From Malaya genurostris (lineage: Eukaryota > Arthropoda > Insecta > Diptera > Culicidae), in contig NC_080572.1 of assembly GCF_030247185.1 (NCBI RefSeq), positions 303,787,656-303,851,655 on the forward strand: a DNA stretch of 64,000 nucleotides, given 5' to 3'. Position numbers and translations under genes: made by a program. Numbering within the stretch: the stretch's first letter is position 1; the number at the start of each line of letters is the position of its first letter. Below are positions 24,201 through 32,435 of the stretch, one piece after another. Below the pieces are notes generated by a model. The model worked only from the letters and a program-made list of their open reading frames with translations, was not told the DNA's origin and searched no databases.

Positions 24201-26734
24201 CTTTATACTCATTTACAAATGTCAACAAAAGGGAGTAATATCTACACAAATTTTTCGAGAAGCATTTTTACCCAAAATGTCATAATACCCGTTGTATTAA
24301 ATTTTGAGTAGGTATGGTTTTTACGAAACAGTGCGACTTTTGATCCAATTCTTTAGAACCATAAGTAAGCGTGCTCATTATCTTGACACACAAATAAAAA
24401 TTCACATTCGAATCACTTGAAAGATCACCTAAAATGATTCCAAATGTCAAATTGAATATTATACGTGACGAAAATGAATGTTATGCGAACATCCCCTAAA
24501 ATTAATAGAGTATCATCAGTTCGTTTACGTGAATTGACCATACATCATGTCTGTGTTTGTATGTGTCTATGTATGTGTGTGTGTGTTTGTATGTGTCAAA
24601 TAATCTCACTAGGATTTTTCGGAGATGGCTGAACCGATTTTGACAAACTTAAATTCCAATGAAAGGTCTCATGGTCCCATACGGAATTTCTGAATTTCAT
24701 CCGGATCCGAATTCCGGTTCCGGAGTTATAGGGTAAAGTGTGTTCAATATTGTACACCGTCACTTAAACCGGCGAAACAAAAGACGTAAAAACTTTTCTA
24801 AACTGGTTTGAAAACTACACAAATTGATAGTCATTATCAGTAGGCAACTAAACGAACCGATTCCGACTATTCTGGTTCCCGGTATTCGGTTCCGGAAGCA
24901 CCGGAAATAGTGGTCATATATACCAAAATGGATCTCACTCACTTTTCTCAGCGATGGTTTGACCGATTCCCACAAATTTAGATTCAAATGGAAGGTCTCA
25001 CGGTGCCATACGGAATTCCTGAATTTCATCCGGATCCGACTTCCAAACATTTAAATCATCATTTACAGTGCGATGGTAAAATTGTATAATATTTTCAAAA
25101 TTTGAATAAAAACTAGTAGAGTTTGTACGTCATGTTAGTTGGTGGCCGTACGAACCGGCTTCGATTATACCGGTTCTCGAGTTCCGGTACCAAAAGTGCA
25201 TATAATAGTGAACCCACTTCGTTTTCTTAAGTATAACCTACACGAGCAAATTATTGTTTCATTCTGTATGTTATACTAGTTCATGCACAAGCAATTCCTT
25301 GGTTTTTTTTCAAAAATCGAAGGGAAAATTTTTGAATAGAATACCACAATATCATACATGAGAAAGGCATCATTACACCACTAGATGGATCAAAACATGT
25401 TTTTATGGCTAGAATCCTAATGATTTATATGAAAATTTGAGAAAATCTCCAACCAATATTTAAAATAACAGTTTTCTGGTATCTGAATGTGATATGAGTA
25501 CTACACTACATTTTATAGCAAAGTCAAAGCAAAGTCTTGGCATTACATTCCTTTTGTGGAATTTGGCCTTTCTGTTTCAACAGACTTCGCAGCCGATTCT
25601 TAGTGTACAGAATCATTGCATGGCTAGTGCTATGGATCCTACTGACACTAAGAATTTATTTTATACATTTCAAAAATGAATCAAATAATTTTTACTGGCT
25701 TGTGCATTAAACAGCTTTAAAAACATCCATTAAAACCTACGTGAAAAGTAGGGTCTGACCGCAACATCTTAGAGCTAAGACAGTGTGTCTTATTAAATAT
25801 GTTATAGAAAAAAAGGGTGGAAAATATTCACATAACTTTTCACGTAACTATGATTGATCGTTTTTTTTTAATGAAGAAAATAAATGTTTTTTTTCTGGAA
25901 AAAGATGCCAGTTGTCACGTCTGGTCCTAAGCGCGAATGCCAAAACCCCTTGAATCAAATTGTTTATTTTTCGGAAGAACTGTTTTTCAATAAAAAATTC
26001 TCGTCAACGTGTAAACATATTTATGTGAAGTACAAATGGTCGGGTAATCGATGAGAAAAAAAAATTACCCGTACCCGACCCGAACCCGATCGAAAATAAA
26101 AATATTTACCCGTACCCGTACCCTACCAAAAACCCGACGGGTATGGGTACGGGTCGGGTTTCGGGTAAAATACCCGAGACCCGACCATCTCTAGTTCAGC
26201 CGAGTGTGAACTCTCTGCAACGGTCAAGTTGTATCAAAATCAGAATATAGTCGCTGTGCGATTGTCGCTGCCAATAGTCCAGAATTGTGTATGAGCACGG
26301 GTCTGACCAACGGCCGCCTGACAGGATTGTGATCTTGCCGTCGTTCAGGATCACTGTGTCGCACTCCTCCACCACCTCGTTCCCCCGTCAGCTGTTTCAG
26401 TTGTAACCCTACGACTCCTGGTGGGCGTTTAAATTGCCAAGCATCAGGAAGGAGCTTCTCTAATTTAACGGATGAAGCTGTTCAGCTTTTGCTTTACAGT
26501 CCGGTCGCGTTGAAAAAGTATTTGATTTTTGTTTATACGCAAAATAGGAGCTAATTGATTCAAATGATAAGTTTATAGCGAGTATAGTTCCTAGTTGAAC
26601 AACATAACAAATATACACAATACTTACAGTGCCGAACGGCGGCATTGTGCGGTGAATCCGGTCGGTAGAAGTGAACTGTTTATCCGGACAATGCGCTGCC
26701 GGAACAACGGATGACAGTTGAATCGGAACTCCAT
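5449..26734 (-). CDS. Alpha-tubulin N-acetyltransferase (ATAT/MEC-17 family), seven coding exons
   Basis: The joined exons 26,734-26,628, 18,022-17,873, 17,568-17,324, 17,024-16,913, 16,671-16,515, 9,529-9,486 and 6,205-5,449 total 1,572 nt and encode 523 residues. Every junction has GT/AG borders and a matching codon phase. The family transfers acetyl from acetyl-CoA to Lys40 of alpha-tubulin inside the microtubule lumen. The start MEFRFN and the SSLLPTGF stretch match the family's N-terminus. APCVLDFY carries Cys116 and AIDRPSEK carries Asp153, equivalent to the human catalytic pair Cys120/Asp157. [10 protein letters not shown] is the acetyl-CoA loop, and NNFVVYEGFF closes the catalytic domain at about residue 185. 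The rest is low-complexity tail, usual for the family. Further small or alternative exons in the long introns cannot be excluded. Confidence 0.92.
6206..6515. other. ATAT intron 6, start
   Basis: Intron sequence directly upstream of exon 7, beyond its acceptor tract. No repeat end or other feature recognised. Confidence 0.6.
6516..8790. mobile_element. Long-TIR element in ATAT intron 6, with a nested insertion
   Basis: The segment at about 6,530-6,645 (from GATGAAACTTTGCACACGG through GAGAGGTCAATCCGACT) recurs inverted at about 8,655-8,770. This gives terminal repeats of at least 110 bp. Inside, a unit of about 310 bp is repeated in tandem: GTAACTCGGAAACCGTTAAT at 6,684 and GTAATTCGGAAACCGTTAAT near 6,981. 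Its second copy is split at 7,131 by another element. No transposase is visible, so it is probably non-autonomous. Confidence 0.75.
7131..8527. mobile_element. Nested foldback-type element with GGGGTGGAATCATG ends
   Basis: The left end reads GGGGTGGAATCATGTAAGG and the right end is its reverse complement. Both subterminal regions are packed with GTGATTATCACC-like palindromes in direct and inverted order (7,141-7,330 and 8,385-8,515). It interrupts the second tandem unit of the surrounding element between AAATCA and AGGG. The 72-residue reading frame at 7,891-8,109 has no recognised similarity. Confidence 0.75.
8791..9485. other. ATAT intron 6, remainder
   Basis: AT-rich intron downstream of micro-exon 6 on the minus strand. 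The 110-residue frame at 9,110-9,442 has no signal I trust. Confidence 0.5.
9486..9529 (-). CDS. ATAT micro-exon 6 (44 nt)
   Basis: A 44-nt segment bounded by GTTAATTTCAG and GTAAGACG. Only one frame is open, reading IIHNSPNTVATEPN, and it needs phase 0 on entry, which is what exon 5 leaves. Its exit phase (AG) is completed by the C that opens exon 7. The phase match on both sides and the natural continuation after SMAQ make it convincing despite its size. Confidence 0.8.
9905..10430. repeat. Family P repeat copy (short)
   Basis: One end has CACCTAGTGGTGCGATAATG followed by CCTTTCTC. The middle has CCAGAACCGGAAGTACCAG and TTCAGCCATCTCCGAGA. The other end has an ACACACACAGACATTTTCC microsatellite, CGAGTGGTATATAACGC and CAGCAATTCTTTTACC. 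The same ends occur in the other copies. Confidence 0.65.
10472..10763. mobile_element. MITE with CCAGAGATGCCA ends
   Basis: Perfect terminal inverted repeats CCAGAGATGCCA and TGGCATCTCTGG. The 6-bp word ATTGGA is repeated directly on both sides (10,466-10,471 and 10,764-10,769) as a likely target duplication. The interior is made of short AAATCTGTG-like subrepeats in both orientations. It has no coding capacity. Confidence 0.8.
10878..12015. mobile_element. Degenerate element with AGGGTGGCAAG-like ends
   Basis: The left end AGAGTGACAAGTCGATTG and the reverse complement of the right end (AAGGGTGGCAAGCTGCCGGG) are related. Both are followed by CCCGG/CCGGTTTTT-type pyrimidine-rich blocks. The pairing is imperfect, so the boundaries are tentative. 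A gag-like fragment lies inside. Confidence 0.45.
11292..11552 (+). pseudogene. Gag-like zinc-knuckle fragment of a retrotransposon
   Basis: The frame reads GFGHGSKNCHMNIRCFNCGN, resembling the CCHC knuckles of gag proteins (expected CxxCxxxGHxxxxC then CxxC). The first Cys of knuckle one is replaced (YFQGFGHGSKNC). No polymerase or upstream gag sequence accompanies it, so this is a relic of about 85 codons. Confidence 0.55.
12117..13388. mobile_element. TA-target element with GGGGAGACCGGGGCTAGTTGG ends
   Basis: The inverted ends match over 20 or more bases (GGGGAGACCGGGGCTAGTTG at the left). TA at 12,115-12,116 and 13,389-13,390 is the target duplication. GTTGGCCGA-like words recur inside at 12,133, 12,490, 12,515, 13,140 and 13,184. 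A GC-richer stretch at 12,745-12,975 reads partly open (for example ADSEKRQGRKSRINPKF) and could be the remnant of a coding part. No complete transposase is present. TA duplication fits Tc1/mariner/pogo-type mobilisation. Confidence 0.8.
13389..14680. other. ATAT intron 5, nothing recognised
   Basis: AT-rich intronic sequence. The 89-residue frame at 14,223-14,492 shows no domain and no coding-like composition. Confidence 0.5.
14680..15130. repeat. Family P repeat fragment
   Basis: Contains a CCGGAAGTTCCGGTTCCGG unit at about 14,742 and the family's terminal block GAAAGGCATTATCACACCAC near 15,075. The CA-microsatellite end is missing. Confidence 0.6.
15143..15208. repeat. Inverted repeat, potential hairpin
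   Basis: CTATTGAAAGGAAACGCATG and its inverted partner form 22-bp arms with two mismatches, separated by 22 bases. No function can be assigned. Confidence 0.6.
15656..15687. repeat. (GGTT)n microsatellite
   Basis: About eight GGTT units with one GATT interruption, intronic. Confidence 0.85.
15688..16514. other. ATAT intron 5, near exon 5
   Basis: No element boundaries recognised. Overlapping frames on both strands at 15,763-16,071 look like chance. Confidence 0.5.
16515..16671 (-). CDS. ATAT coding exon 5
   Basis: Acceptor GTCGCCATCAG and donor GTAGGC bound 157 nt. The frame reads PNTNLFGPTFTTAEDRRRS, then QTRQPVISPPIVQQPPVGRY and AAKRPSCSMAQ. This Pro/Arg/Ser-rich linker resembles what I recall of the post-catalytic segment in insect ATATs. 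The exon is much more GC-rich than the surrounding intron. Exact acceptor choice is less certain than the donor. Confidence 0.82.
16913..17024 (-). CDS. ATAT coding exon 4 (end of catalytic domain)
   Basis: Acceptor GTCGTTGTAG and donor GTATGG bound 112 nt reading LYKKIPQMNNFVVYEGFF and TSNQNSSDIDGRR. The NNFV(V/I)xEGFF motif is the last strand of the ATAT fold. It leaves two bases (AG), which both exon 5 (T) and exon 7 (C) can complete to Ser. Splicing that skips exons 5-6 would therefore stay in frame. Confidence 0.92.
17324..17568 (-). CDS. ATAT coding exon 3 (GNAT catalytic core)
   Basis: Acceptor CCTTTCACAG and donor GTGAGT bound 245 nt. It encodes GLVVGILKVGRKSLYVFD, then [20 protein letters not shown] and AIDRPSEKLLGFLQKHYG. 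The catalytic Cys and Asp and the acetyl-CoA-binding RQRGGLG loop are all in this exon. It is the best-conserved part of the gene. Confidence 0.95.
17873..18022 (-). CDS. ATAT coding exon 2
   Basis: Acceptor TTTTCAG and donor GTAAGTATT bound 150 nt. The frame reads DATAQISEIINFIG and then SAQAQGLSNPVTTSQKLR, matching the helix before the GNAT core in which family members have a SAKAQ-like motif followed by P(I/V)T. It ends with two bases (CA) that exon 3 completes to His. Confidence 0.92.
19041..20149 (+). mobile_element. ORF1-only (HAL1-like) non-LTR retroelement
   Basis: The unit starts near TCAGTTCGTGCTCGCATC and has a short leader and one gag-type frame (19,124-20,099). It ends about 50 bases after the stop in GGCCTGAATAAAAAAA and an A-rich tail. 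There is no endonuclease or reverse transcriptase between the ORF1 stop and the tail. The copy therefore either lost ORF2 or belongs to a non-autonomous ORF1-only subfamily. Target duplications are not resolvable in the A-rich flanks. Confidence 0.6.
19124..20099 (+). pseudogene. Non-LTR ORF1 (gag-like) protein with one frameshift
   Basis: The first frame runs from 19,124 and contains a region reading VRMHDLPPQTSDGYVRKSMS, then EVLSIEREVWRNFFPGIRNG. A zinc knuckle follows, CQFCEQPAHYGKPC (CX2CX4HX4C), and then a Thr/Asn/Pro-rich tail. Around the A-run at about 19,905-19,915 the sensible frame shifts by one. It continues TETNNDTTDAAMEDETSHEQ and ends RSNGKNIILSNKNMAHSAT at 20,099. Length would be about 325 residues. 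Such ORF1 proteins bind the element RNA. One indel separates it from an open frame, so the insertion is fairly young. Confidence 0.75.
20380..20535 (+). mobile_element. tRNA-derived SINE (Feilai-like)
   Basis: The head resembles a tRNA gene. It has an A-box-like TAGCGTGATGGGTAAG at 20,391 and a B box GGTTCGATTCC at 20,434-20,444. A non-tRNA body and an A-rich end follow. A 9-bp direct repeat TTAAACACT flanks it (20,371-20,379 and 20,536-20,544). The RNA polymerase III promoter is inferred from the boxes. Similarity to the mosquito Feilai family is from memory. Confidence 0.85.
20545..22615. other. Interior of the 18.5-22.9 kb element / ATAT intron 1
   Basis: AT-rich with several reading frames of 60-100 codons, none recognised. 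A short family P piece (CTCCGGGCCTCGGAAAATTT then TATACCTATTT) is present at about 22,335-22,415. Confidence 0.5.
23594..24175 (+). pseudogene. mariner transposase, N-terminal half only
   Basis: The frame reads LLEVLVFCFILKKSAAEAHQ, CREWFRRFKKSDFSVEDRSR, then ELAESLEVTQQAVSVRFKFM and SWVSYEL, a mariner paired-type DNA-binding domain. A stop follows (ELKR then TGA). Continuing, NQRQQRKGFLHRIITKDEK ends in a stop where family members have Trp; this carries the first catalytic Asp (DEK). A short degenerate block follows with no second or third catalytic residue, so the C-terminal half is gone. Confidence 0.82.
24540..24600. repeat. GT-rich microsatellite within family P
   Basis: Imperfect (TGTGTATG)n tract. 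The same kind of tract marks one end of other family P copies. Confidence 0.7.
25391..26035. other. ATAT intron 1, nothing recognised
   Basis: AT-rich intronic DNA with no supported feature. Confidence 0.5.
26036..26191. mobile_element. Short MITE-like element rich in ACCCG words
   Basis: The ends TGGTCGGGTA and its inverse ACCCGACCAT enclose about 150 bp made mostly of ACCCGTACCCG/CGGGTACGGGT words in both orientations. The segment could fold on itself. Target duplication not clear. Confidence 0.65.
26230..26456 (-). pseudogene. Fragment of a non-LTR retrotransposon endonuclease domain
   Basis: On the minus strand the frame starts FLMLGNLNAHQES and continues NEVVEECDTVILNDGKITIL. This matches the endonuclease region that reads GD(F/L)NAHHxxWG ... 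LNDGxxT in Jockey/R1/I-type elements. The catalytic Asp of GDLN is replaced by Asn and a stop follows. Less than 80 codons remain. Confidence 0.6.
26628..26734 (-). CDS. ATAT coding exon 1 (start codon)
   Basis: The start codon has a good context (CAACCATGG). The exon encodes 35 residues beginning MEFRFNCHPLF and ends with two bases of a split codon before the donor GTAAGTATT. A longer open frame overlapping it in another register has no family similarity and is rejected. The next exon's first base completes a Leu codon. Confidence 0.92.
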
Positions 26735-26970
26735 GGTTGTGGATTGTGCTTGTTGGATTTGTTTCACCGAACGTGTTCGAGAGTAATTCTCCCGTTGTAA
26801 TCACTGGGAAATTCGTTGATTTCACTTAAATATTGCACTAAAATTTTCCTCTCCTTAGAACTTTCTTCACTTCATTTCACAGCAAATGCCAAACGCACAT
26901 TTCAACGCTTGCGCTCGGCTTCCTTGGATGGAACTCTACTGGGCAGAGAGCTGGGAGTTGTTTTGGAATT
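26735..26970 (-). other. ATAT 5' UTR portion of exon 1
   Basis: Upstream of the start codon the sequence is free of repeats. At 26,970 it meets a good acceptor (CCTATTTTTTCAG then AATTCC), suggesting that a further non-coding exon lies upstream. Short upstream ATGs are present. The acceptor is clear; the partner exon was not located. Confidence 0.5.
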
Positions 26971-27249
26971 CTGAAAAAATAGGAAAACAATTACGAAAGC
27001 TTCGTTAGAATATTGTTGTCAATATGTAGAATATATAGCTTAGATGAGTGTTTGGGGACTGGTAAAATAGTACGAATCGAAATCATATGCATACGACTTT
27101 CCCCTTGGAACCAGACTTCTATCGCCATCGCCGGAGCCAGAAAAGAGCATGGTTGTGAAGAAGAGTTACTAACCACAATTTTCCATTTTCCATTTGAAAT
27201 GCGGTTCGTCCGGTTATTTATAATTGCTGGTAAATACATATTTAGTTTC

Positions 27250-28595
27250 GATAGGTCATTGAAGTATTTGGTGGTAAGAAGAACCTTTTACAGACAATCT
27301 CTTTCAAACTAAATAAACCTAAATAATTTATATTCTTTTGAAAAAATTGTAATGAAACAGTATCAAAAATCGCTTTTTCAGCCATGCACAAGAATGCCAA
27401 ACCACCCCTCTTCACAGTGGACTGAAACCACTCGGCTCTGGCACCGAACCCGACCGAACGACAAGCACTAATTCAATTCCGACTATGATTACTTTTATGA
27501 GGGGATCGTTGACCTGGTTGCACTTTGGGGCTGTACCCGACTTTCTCGATACATGAAAATGTGACCTGATTTCATTGTCCCGGGTGGTAAACGCGAGAAA
27601 TACGTAACATTTGGCTGAAAAGGAGTGGATATCTTTTCGCTAGATTTGCCACACACCTGCGATGTCGCTTGTTATCGTTTTCGTTCGCAAAGGTAAAATT
27701 TCGTTTTAAATGTACCAATGAAATGTAGCTGGAAAACCAATTGTGGTCTAAGCAATGTTGTTATACAAATAACCACCGTAAGATATATGACACAAAATCA
27801 CGCTCTACTTATTCGAAATTTGCCATGAAAGCCTTGATTTGAAACCAACCTTGCATAACCGATCGGTAAGCTGGTCAGTTTGTTCGTACGGTTCGTTACT
27901 TTTACTTTTTCGATGCTCTATTACCTTTGTTTTTCTATTTTTTTATTTTGTCTTCCACGCTAGATCAGAATGGCTTATGCATTGTTTAGTTGTTTTTCAT
28001 GCCAGTCAAAAGCATATTGAAAATCCGAAGTTGTGAGTATATCGTTGCAAAACCGTTTGCCGTTCCACCTGATAAATTGATAGTGTTTTTTTTAATATGA
28101 GTGCTGAAAAAATGGATTTTTATCTCTTTGGACTTAAAACATTCAAACATAACTGTCACCAGAAATATAAATATTACTTAAAATTTCTAGAACACAACCA
28201 TTGTAAAACATCCTAATCTCTTCTACATTACATGGAGTATAGTATTGAATGAAGAAGAAAATTTTATCTAAAACTACAACTTTTCCCATTTTACAGACAA
28301 TTTATGAATTCCACTTCGAAAAAAAGGTAATGTGACTGGACCTGAGTTCAAGTACTACATGCAGAACTTTGAACAGGCTCAGAATTCAATTGTAATTCAG
28401 AACACTAAGCTCCTGAAACATAATTTTGAAATTAAATTCTCCTCCCGACGATTGAAGTCCAAATAAAAGCACAACCTAAGCGTTTGAGGTTTTATACTTG
28501 GTTTGTTCTTACTGGTGTTGGCGGGAAAACCTCACCTCGACATCCAGTTCCGTCTAAAACACTAGAAAAATTGAACGATTTTCAATCAAAGTTCA
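27250..28595. other. Intergenic region upstream of ATAT
   Basis: A GC-richer, repeat-free patch at about 27,370-27,620 is a candidate for the ATAT promoter or first exon on the minus strand. I could not fix an initiator or donor. The rest is AT-rich. Confidence 0.35.
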
Positions 28596-28599
28596 CCTT

Positions 28600-28857
28600 C
28601 TATACCAATGTGATATAAACAGGTGGGGCAGACCACTTGGCTTGCTTACGTTGGTAACCAAAAATTGGTAAATAGTTCGGTATGACGACATACGTGAAAA
28701 ATAAACATGCTTTGATTCAATGCCAACTAGTCCAAACGGTGTGACGAAAGCAAGCACGTGGTTTTTAGTTTTACTTGGCATGCTGAAGCAAAGTTAATTT
28801 CATTAACACAAATGAGTTGTGTTTGCCCCACCTGTTTCTACCACATTGCTTCTATAC
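28600..28857. mobile_element. MITE with AACAGGTGGGGCA inverted arms
   Basis: CAATGTGATATAAACAGGTG followed by GGGCA at the left pairs with TGCCCCACCTGTTTCTACCA and CATTG at the right. The arms are about 30 bp with a few mismatches, and the element is about 258 bp. No coding capacity. Confidence 0.7.
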
Positions 28858-29944
28858 TGGTCCAGTAGATAATGATATGTGCTTGACTATCTCAAAAACC
28901 GTCGTTCGGGTGCGGAAAAGGCAAGTAAGCGTGATGAATTTACCTCATCATTCACAAAAGTTTAAGAAAACTTCGTTTTTCAATTATTTGAGGTTTTCTC
29001 ACGCTGTTGAAAATTTAATCACAAATTCCTGATCATATTTCCGATAGCTTGTAGAAAAAATTATGTTGTTGGATGAAAAAATTATGTTGTACACCAAGAG
29101 ATATTCGCGATGAAGTTCTGCCCATTCTTGTACAGGGTAAATTTTGAAAAGGCACCCCATAGTAAAGTAAGTCGTATTCACGACAAAAAAAACGATGAGT
29201 GTTCCGGTCAGAGCTGCTGAATGTCACTATCAACTAGCAACTTTGCACGACAAAGATTGGAAAGTTTATGTCACTGGACTGCTGCCACCAGGCTCTACCA
29301 ATCATCATATATTGAGTGTCTGAGAGCCGATCTGTCATAACTTAAATTCTCTTGATATTATACTTAGCAGGACGCTCATTGATTGCCAATGCGATTGATA
29401 TTATCTTCATTTCCCCTTCACTGCTTGATCACGATGTGACTAAATATTAATCAAATAGCATAAACATTGAATTAAATTCATGTACACCAATAAACTCCGA
29501 AATCCGATGACTTTTTACAAAGAACAATGAACTATATCAATTTATGTTTATGTTAGTACTCTCATGGATTTTTTTTTACTTCAACAGGGAATAGGAGAAT
29601 GAGAGAGAGAACAAAATGCGTTACCTGTCTTTGACTGAGTATACTTCTACTTGGTCATTGAACTATCGAGTATCTCATTTGGCAGACACTTTGACCGTAC
29701 CGATTACAGTTGACGATGATTTTAGTCAGTCTGTCAAGGTCATTTGACATGACTGACAATTTGCAGCTCTGGTTCCGGTAAGAGTCTTCAATATTCATCG
29801 AAACAAATAATTTTTGGATGGTGCCAAAAAAATGGGCTATAGGACAGAAGAGGTAGATTTTCTTCAATTTTCAAATAATTTGTGATCGAAATCTTGGCCG
29901 ACCGTTGTCGTGATTAAATTGGTTTGAGTTTAGTTTAAATTTTC
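28858..29944. other. Intergenic, nothing recognised
   Basis: AT-rich with a short tandem pair of AAAAAATTATGTTGT at about 29,056-29,092. No gene evidence. Confidence 0.5.
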
Positions 29945-30025
29945 GTTTACCTTCCTCTAAAGAGAGGTAATAGAATTTCTGGAAAACCACTTTCGAGCGG
30001 AGCATCGTAGACCTATGGTATTGTA

Positions 30026-30840
30026 CACTAAGATCTTTTTTACGCGGAGGAAAAAAGCAGGTCTTTGTTTTACGCGGATTTCCGAAGTTGAACGATTTTT
30101 TTTAGGATACAGGACTCTCGGAAATCTCAAAAATTTCTAAGTCGTTTTTTTTCAAAAAAAAATTTTTTTTTCCACCAGATCTGAACGTTCATGCATTTCT
30201 AAGACACAAAAAAATATTCTTCAATCTGGTGTTTATTTTTTGACACGGATTTCTTAAGTTACGCGGTCTTAAATTTCTTTCTGAGATTCCGACAGATCTG
30301 GACGTTTCATGCATTTCTAAGATATTTGGCATAAAAAAATCTTTAGTATTTTTGTATACCAGATCTCGACGTTTTATGCATTTCTGAGAGATTTGGCATG
30401 AAAAAATAATTTCGGAAATCTCAAGTTACTAAGTCGATTGAAAAAAACTTTTTCTTTTTAGATTGCACCAGATCTGAACGTTTCATGCAATTCTAGAACA
30501 TTTCACATAAAAATAAATATTCTTGAATTTTGCGTTTATTTTTCTACGCGGTTTCTGAAGTTACGTGGTCTCAAACTCTCAAATCCAAAAGATGTAGTTT
30601 TCAATTTTTTTAAAATTACTCAATATCGCAATGTTTGGTATTAAAATTCGGAATCAAATCAAGTTCAATTTCGGAAATCTCAAAATTTTTTCTAAGTTTT
30701 TTCAAAAAAAAATTTTTTTTCTGAGATCACATCAGATTTGGACGTTTCATGAACAAAAATGTCTTCAGTTTTGCGGTTTTTCTACGCGGATTTCCAAAGT
30801 TACGCGCTACCTATCTACCACGTAAAAAGACTCCTCAGTG
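30026..30840. mobile_element. TA-target element with CACTAAGATCTTTTTTACGCGG end
   Basis: The inverted ends CACTAAGATCTTTTTTACGC and CACTGAGGAGTCTTTTTACG (reverse complement of the right end) are flanked by TA on both sides. The interior holds five or so degenerate copies of a unit containing GATCTGAACGTTTCATGCAT and TACGCGGATTTCC. Its ends are related to the element at 55,399-56,231. Confidence 0.75.
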
Positions 30841-31092
30841 TAGTAACTTCAGGAAATCGCAAAAAAAACGCGTAACTACGGAAATACGCGTAAAATAAAA
30901 TAGCGTACGAAAAATACCACATAAGATAACTTCTGGTACTGGGGATAGAATAGTATAAGTGAAGTAACTGACTAACCGCACATTTGGCATCTGCTGAAAT
31001 TTCGACAAATTAAGGATTATTTGAAAGCTAGCAACGTTGATCAAATTTAGAGGGATAAAGTGAGTACTTCCGGTTCGAGAGATGTAATAATA

Positions 31093-31818
31093 CAGTACAC
31101 CCTCGAGATCATTGAAACCTTGCCCAAAGACCATTACTTCATCGTCACGGACAGTCTAAGCTCAATAGAAGCTCTCCGGGCAATGAAGCCAGGAAAGTAT
31201 CCCCCATATTTTCTGGGGAAAATACGGGAACACTTGAGAACTTTAGCTGGACGGTCTTATTCAATATCGTTAGTCTGGGTCCCTTCGCATTGTTCCATTC
31301 CGGGCAATGAAAAGGCAGACTCATTGGCTAAACTGGGCGCATTGGAAGGTGATATTTATGAAAGACCAATCTGCTTCAATGAATTTTTCAGTATTTCTCG
31401 TCAGAAAACTCTCGAAAGTTGGCAAACTTCATGGAGCAATGGCGAACTGGGACGATGGCTGCATTCCATTATCCCTAGGGTATCGACGAAACCTTGGTTC
31501 AGGGGGATGAACGTGAGTCGCGATTTCATTCGCGTGATATCTCGGCTCATGTCAAATCACTACACATTCAACGCGCATCTCCGGCGTATTGGGCTCGCAG
31601 AGAGCGGTCTCTGCGCTTGTGGTAACGGTTATCAGGACATCGAGCATATCGTGTGGACGTGCGTGGAGTATACTGACGCCAGGTTTTTATTGAAGGACTC
31701 CCTCAGGGCCCGAGGTAGACCACCTGATGTACCTGTTCGAGATGTGTTGGCAAATCGGGATATTTCATATATGATGCTCATATACAAGTACCTTAAACAC
31801 ATAAATATACAAGTGTGA
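31093..31818 (+). pseudogene. Partial ORF2: RNase H and C-terminal domain
   Basis: The element-derived frame starts at QYTLEIIETLP. Apparent upstream codons including a Met are host flank. FIVTDSLSSIEAL holds one RNase H Asp, and VWVPSHCSIPGNEKADSLAK holds the His/Asp region. C-terminally CACGNGYQDIEHIVWTC is a CCHC-like motif typical of this group. The frame is open to 31,818. It is closely related to the C-terminus of the full-length element at 43,663-49,688, from which it differs at many residues, so it is a sister subfamily rather than a recent daughter copy. The Asp and Glu at the start of RNase H are absent because of truncation. Confidence 0.88.
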
Positions 31819-32435
31819 TCCGTTGCATCTGGCATAGAAAGTTCTCCTTTCCTTGGCGAGGTTAAGAATAATCTTCACCTACAGGTTCGGCACTAACATC
31901 CGCTCGATTCTCCCGATCCCCTGCCTGTCTACCATCTCTATCGAAACTAACAAGATCTTCTTGCTGTCACTAACTTTTTCGCATATCCCTTCCCCCGTCT
32001 CTTCACCATCTCGATGTAAACTAATTAGATCTTTGTCGTTTTTAGTCATTCGTTCCCATACCCTTTTTTCCACTCCGTTTTCCACAACATTTACTTCCCC
32101 ATGTTTTTGTTTTTTTTTTCATTCTCTTCGGCAACATCATTATAAACGCACACGGAAAGCCGCCCCAGTCAACATGCGGGCCACCCGCCGGATTCTCGTA
32201 ACCCGGGGGTGTTTACCGCGGACCCACAAAAGAATACGGCAACCTTTGAAATGTTTCCATGTCACGAGAATTATTCCCATGTTTCCATCATCACCGCCAC
32301 GAAGAACCACTCCCATCGATGAGGGACACACGCCGGATCTTCAAGAGTGTTTCCTGAGGACCCACAGGGACAAGCCCTTGGCATCATAAACTTTAACAGA
32401 TTGTGCCTTAATAAAATGTATCTGAAAAAAAAAAA
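31093..32435 (+). mobile_element. 5'-truncated I-superfamily non-LTR retrotransposon
   Basis: The insertion is bounded by an 11-bp direct repeat ATGTAATAATA (31,082-31,092 and 32,436-32,446) and ends in a poly-A run. It contains only the RNase H and C-terminal part of ORF2 plus a 3' UTR of about 600 bp. 5' truncation is the usual outcome of target-primed reverse transcription. Confidence 0.88.

Larger units (their letters stand above)
22880..25390. repeat. Family P repeat copy, 2.5 kb, carrying a mariner relic
   Basis: It begins CTATAGAAAGGCAATAGAAT with TCGACTCAGCTCAACGAG and a GTATGTGTGTG tract. It ends GAGAAAGGCATCATTACACC with ACTAG. In between are GGTTCCGG-type units at about 23,235, 23,325, 24,710, 24,890 and 25,040. 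Units of about 300-330 bp recur, for example between 24,686 and 25,014. The mariner relic at 23,594-24,175 interrupts it. Confidence 0.65.

Noticed and set aside
26460..26825. 121-codon minus-strand frame starting MKSTNFPVITTGEL
   Set aside because: It overlaps ATAT exon 1 in another register. The family's MEFRFN start in a good context and the matching splice phase support the other frame.
30100..30830. CRISPR-like array of spaced repeats
   Set aside because: The units are degenerate, unequal in spacing and lie inside a TA-flanked eukaryotic element.
31060..31092. Met start of the RNase H frame at 31,060
   Set aside because: The first 11 codons come from the flanking DNA including the target duplication; the element begins at 31,093.
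31853..32389. 178-codon plus-strand frame in the 3' part of the truncated retrotransposon
   Set aside because: It lies in the element's 3' UTR, has a Ser/Arg/Thr composition typical of random translation of C/T-rich DNA, and overlaps other open frames.
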